A DNA stretch of 64,000 bases from Paracoccus alkenifer (GTDB lineage Bacteria; Pseudomonadota; Alphaproteobacteria; Rhodobacterales; Rhodobacteraceae): NCBI RefSeq assembly GCF_900108405.1, contig NZ_FNXG01000001.1, positions 620,001 through 684,000 on the forward strand, given 5' to 3'. Of the stretch, positions 61,792 through 64,000 are shown in pieces. The translations under genes and the position numbers were made by a program. How positions within the stretch are numbered: position 1 is the stretch's first letter; every line of letters starts with the position of its first letter. A model generated the notes under the pieces. It was given only the letters and a program-made list of their open reading frames with translations. It did not search any database and was not told where the DNA came from.

Positions 61792-63126
61792 ATGATCCGT
61801 CGCCGCAGCCTTTTGACCGCAGCCCCGGCCGTTGCCCTTGGCATGGCGCTGACCGGACAGCGCGCAGTTGCCGCCCCCGCCGCCCTGACCTCGGACAGCA
61901 CGCTGCTGCCGCGCGGCGGCAAGAGCCCCCGGATCGTGATCTGCGGGGGCGGATGGGGCGGGCTGTCATCGGCCCGGCATCTGCGCGACCAGCTGCCCGA
62001 TGCCGAAATCATCGTGCTGGAACGCAATCCGTTCTTCTGGTCCTGCCCGATGTCGAACAAATGGCTGATCGACGTGGTGGATACCGCATTCCTGACCCAT
62101 GACATGATGGCCCCCGCGATCAAATACGGCTATCATCTTGTGCAATGCGAGGTGACCGGGATCGAGCGCGACAAAAAGATCGTGCGCACCTCCAAGGGTA
62201 ATGTCGATTACGATTTCCTGATCCTCGCGGGCGGTATCCGCAACGCCTATGACGTCTGGTTCGGCGATGATGTCGCGGCGGCGGAATATACGCGCATGCA
62301 TTTCCCCTCGGCCTATATACCCAGCGCGGAACATCTGGCGCTGAAAAACATGATGCGCAATTTCAAGGGCGGCACCATCGTGATGACCCTGCCGCCGCCG
62401 CCGCATCGCTGCCCGCCCTCGCCCTATGAACGGGCCTGCATGCTGGCCTGGCATTTCAAGGTGAACAGGATCCCGGCCAAGATCCTGATCCTCGACCCCA
62501 AGCCCGGCGTGGCGCCCATCGGGGCCGGGTATCGCGCGGCCTTTGACGAGCTTTATCCCGACATCATCACCCATGTGCCGAATGCGCGGGTGAAAGAGCT
62601 GGACCCCTGGAACAAGCGGATCATGACCGAAGCCGGCGATTTCGATTTCGACGAGGCCATTCTGATGCCCACGCATCAGGCCGCGGAAATGGTCTATTAC
62701 GCCGATCTGATCGGGACCGACGACAAGGGCAATTCGACGGGCTGGGCCGATATGGACCCGCGGTTCTATCACGCGCGATCCGACGACAGCGTTTATATCG
62801 TCGGCGACAGCATGGGTGCCATTTCCCCGCATTTCGGCCATTATCCGAAAAGCGCGCATGTGGCCAATTACATCGCCAGGATTGTTGCCCGCAACATCGG
62901 CCAGCGGGTGCGCGGGCAAGAGGTGGTCGCCGAACTGCCCGACAACCTTTGCTACATGCTGGTCAACGGCGACCCGCTCGAGGCGATCTCGGTCGAATTC
63001 ACCTATGAGCTCGGGCCGGACGGGCTGGTCCACCAGACCCAGATCGACATCGACGTGCGCACGCCCGACCTGCTTGACGAAGATTTTGTCTGGGCGAACG
63101 GGATGTTCAATGACTTTCTGCTTTGA
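61792..63126 (+). CDS. Second flavocytochrome c sulfide dehydrogenase-type flavoprotein
   Basis: A 444-residue paralogue of the flavoprotein two genes earlier. N-terminal MIRRRSLLTA is Tat-like, with an Ala-rich stretch; the FAD loop is IVICGGGWGG; Cys85 in WSCPMSN matches the flavin attachment site; and HRCPPSPYERA and NLCYMLVN supply the two disulfide Cys. It has a longer N-terminal segment and a different flavin loop than its paralogue, so it probably has a different partner, perhaps SoxYZ, whose genes follow directly. Confidence 0.88.
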   Translation: MIRRRSLLTAAPAVALGMALTGQRAVAAPAALTSDSTLLPRGGKSPRIVICGGGWGGLSSARHLRDQLPDAEIIVLERNPFFWSCPMSNKWLIDVVDTAFLTHDMMAPAIKYGYHLVQCEVTGIERDKKIVRTSKGNVDYDFLILAGGIRNAYDVWFGDDVAAAEYTRMHFPSAYIPSAEHLALKNMMRNFKGGTIVMTLPPPPHRCPPSPYERACMLAWHFKVNRIPAKILILDPKPGVAPIGAGYRAAFDELYPDIITHVPNARVKELDPWNKRIMTEAGDFDFDEAILMPTHQAAEMVYYADLIGTDDKGNSTGWADMDPRFYHARSDDSVYIVGDSMGAISPHFGHYPKSAHVANYIARIVARNIGQRVRGQEVVAELPDNLCYMLVNGDPLEAISVEFTYELGPDGLVHQTQIDIDVRTPDLLDEDFVWANGMFNDFLL

Positions 63127-63127
63127 C

Positions 63128-63607
63128 ATGGAACGCCGCAGGCTGCTGACGACGGCGGCCGCGCTGGGCGCGGGGCTTGCGGCGGGGTTCCTGCCGCTGG
63201 CGGCACGGGCGCAGATCTCCAGCATCGCCGCGCCCCAGCCCGACGACGCCGAATCCGACCGCATCGCCGCCGAGTTCCTGCAAGGTGCCGTTCCCCTGCC
63301 TCAGGGGCTGGCGCTGGACCTGCCCGCCTTGGGCGACAACCCCGCCGCGGTTCCGGTGCGGGTGCATCTGACCGAACCCGTCGACGAGGCGCTTTTCTGC
63401 CAAGAGCTGATCGTGCTGGCGCAGCGCAACCCGCGCCCGCTGATCTGCCGGTTCCGCTTTACCCCGCTGACCGGCGCGGCCGATGTCGCGCTGCGCGTCC
63501 GGCTGATGCAAAGCATGGGGCTGCGCGCGCTGGCCCGGATGAGCGACGGGCGTTTTCTCGAAGCGCGCGCCGATATCACCGTCGCGGCCGGCGGCTGCGG
63601 AATGTAA
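63128..63607 (+). CDS. soxY: SoxY-type sulfur carrier protein
   Basis: A 159-residue Tat-exported protein (MERRRLLTTAAALG). It ends GGCGM with the carrier cysteine at residue 157, two from the C-terminus, as in SoxY, whose tail GGCGG binds sulfur intermediates. The GGCGM ending differs from the usual two Gly after Cys. The start at 63128 begins directly after the flavoprotein stop; an ATG at 63110 would overlap it by 17 bases. soxZ follows after ten bases. Confidence 0.85.
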   Translation: MERRRLLTTAAALGAGLAAGFLPLAARAQISSIAAPQPDDAESDRIAAEFLQGAVPLPQGLALDLPALGDNPAAVPVRVHLTEPVDEALFCQELIVLAQRNPRPLICRFRFTPLTGAADVALRVRLMQSMGLRALARMSDGRFLEARADITVAAGGCGM

Positions 63608-63617
63608 GGGCGCAAGG

Positions 63618-63950
63618 ATGAGCAGACCCCCCAGAATCTGGATCAGCACCGAAACCCCCGCCCGGGGCGAGATCGTGCGGGTCCGCGCCCAGATCGTCCA
63701 CCCGATGGAGACGGGCTTTCGCACCCTGGCCGACGGGCTTGCCCTGCCGATGGATATCGTGACTCGGTTCCGTGCCTTTCTGGACGACGATCTGCTGCTG
63801 GAATGGCTGCCCGAAACGGCGGTTTCGCAAAACCCCTATATCGAGTTCACCTTTGCCGCCCTGCGCAGCGGAGCCCTGCGCATGGTCTGGACCGACGCCA
63901 GCGGCGATTTCGCCGAAGCCTCGAAAACGCTGACGCTGGCCGCAGCCTGA
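63618..63950 (+). CDS. soxZ: SoxZ-type partner of SoxY
   Basis: A 110-residue protein without signal peptide, as usual for SoxZ, which leaves the cell bound to SoxY. IWISTETPARGEIVRVRAQIVHPMETGFR and VSQNPYIEFTFAA are conserved SoxZ stretches. The length is typical. The next 50 bases show no further gene; the sox module may continue beyond the window. Confidence 0.93.
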   Translation: MSRPPRIWISTETPARGEIVRVRAQIVHPMETGFRTLADGLALPMDIVTRFRAFLDDDLLLEWLPETAVSQNPYIEFTFAALRSGALRMVWTDASGDFAEASKTLTLAAA

Positions 63951-64000
63951 GCCGCCGGCAGGCGATTGCGCCCCGCCGCTGATCGGGCTTGCCCGCGGGG

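Overview
The window is about 64 kb of high-GC DNA with tightly packed genes. Protein families and gene order point to an alphaproteobacterium of the Rhodobacteraceae, most likely Paracoccus or a close relative. The markers are an EcfG/NepR-type stress locus, acetone carboxylase, Sox-type sulfur genes, TRAP transporters, a ScfR/RamB-type regulator and a CrbS-like transporter-kinase. No rRNA, tRNA, insertion sequence, prophage or CRISPR array was seen. No gene-free stretch exceeds 300 bases; the longest, 48435-48733 and 11274-11569, each carry a predicted stress promoter.

Region 1 (1-19.3 kb) is mostly housekeeping. It holds the end of a Doc-type toxin gene, parE, a ChaC-like enzyme, a lipid-anchored cytochrome c, the LolCD lipoprotein exporter, radA, cvpA-purF, a glycosyltransferase, a general-stress flavin-family protein, a large DUF4139 protein, a 2-hydroxyacid dehydrogenase, small envelope proteins and a DEAD-box helicase.

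Region 2 (18.5-28.3 kb) is an acetone-utilisation island. acxA, acxB and acxC encode the beta, alpha and gamma subunits of acetone carboxylase. They sit behind an AcoR-like regulator that has lost the sigma-54 contact loop and the Walker B glutamate. A short-chain dehydrogenase lies divergently next to the regulator. An old-yellow-enzyme homologue and an exported protein follow.

Region 3 (28.3-41.7 kb) is one long minus-strand catabolic cluster. It contains a CaiB-type CoA-transferase, a MaoC hydratase, a CitE-type lyase, an acyl-CoA dehydrogenase, an MmgE/PrpD protein, a complete TRAP transporter, a GntR regulator and an MFS carrier. The gene families match the Pseudomonas aeruginosa itaconate-degradation locus, so itaconate or a related C5 dicarboxylate is the best substrate guess. 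A second TRAP-binding protein, a small AtzG-like protein and an amidase form an attached unit. Similar TCCGGA-centred palindromes precede both units.

Region 4 (41.9-48.5 kb) is a general stress response locus: EcfG-type sigma factor, NepR-type anti-sigma factor, HWE-family sensor kinase and several likely target genes (SWFGD-type acidic proteins, a hemerythrin-like protein, a YciE/YciF ferritin-like protein, a cysteine hydrolase). Promoters of the form GGAAC-N16/17-(C/G)GTT precede four of the targets here and one gene in region 1. A protein with a degenerate receiver domain followed by a sigma2-like segment is a possible new member of this circuit.

Region 5 (48.7-59 kb) has a Liv-type ABC transporter, a divergent ScfR/RamB-type regulator with a RamB-like site between them, and a CrbS-like transporter-kinase with a small membrane protein and a single-domain response regulator. 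This suggests uptake and control of short-chain acids.

Region 6 (59.2-64 kb) is a sulfur-oxidation module: cytochrome c, two flavocytochrome-c sulfide dehydrogenase flavoproteins, a YeeE/YedE transporter, SoxY and SoxZ. It runs to the window edge without soxXA or soxB.
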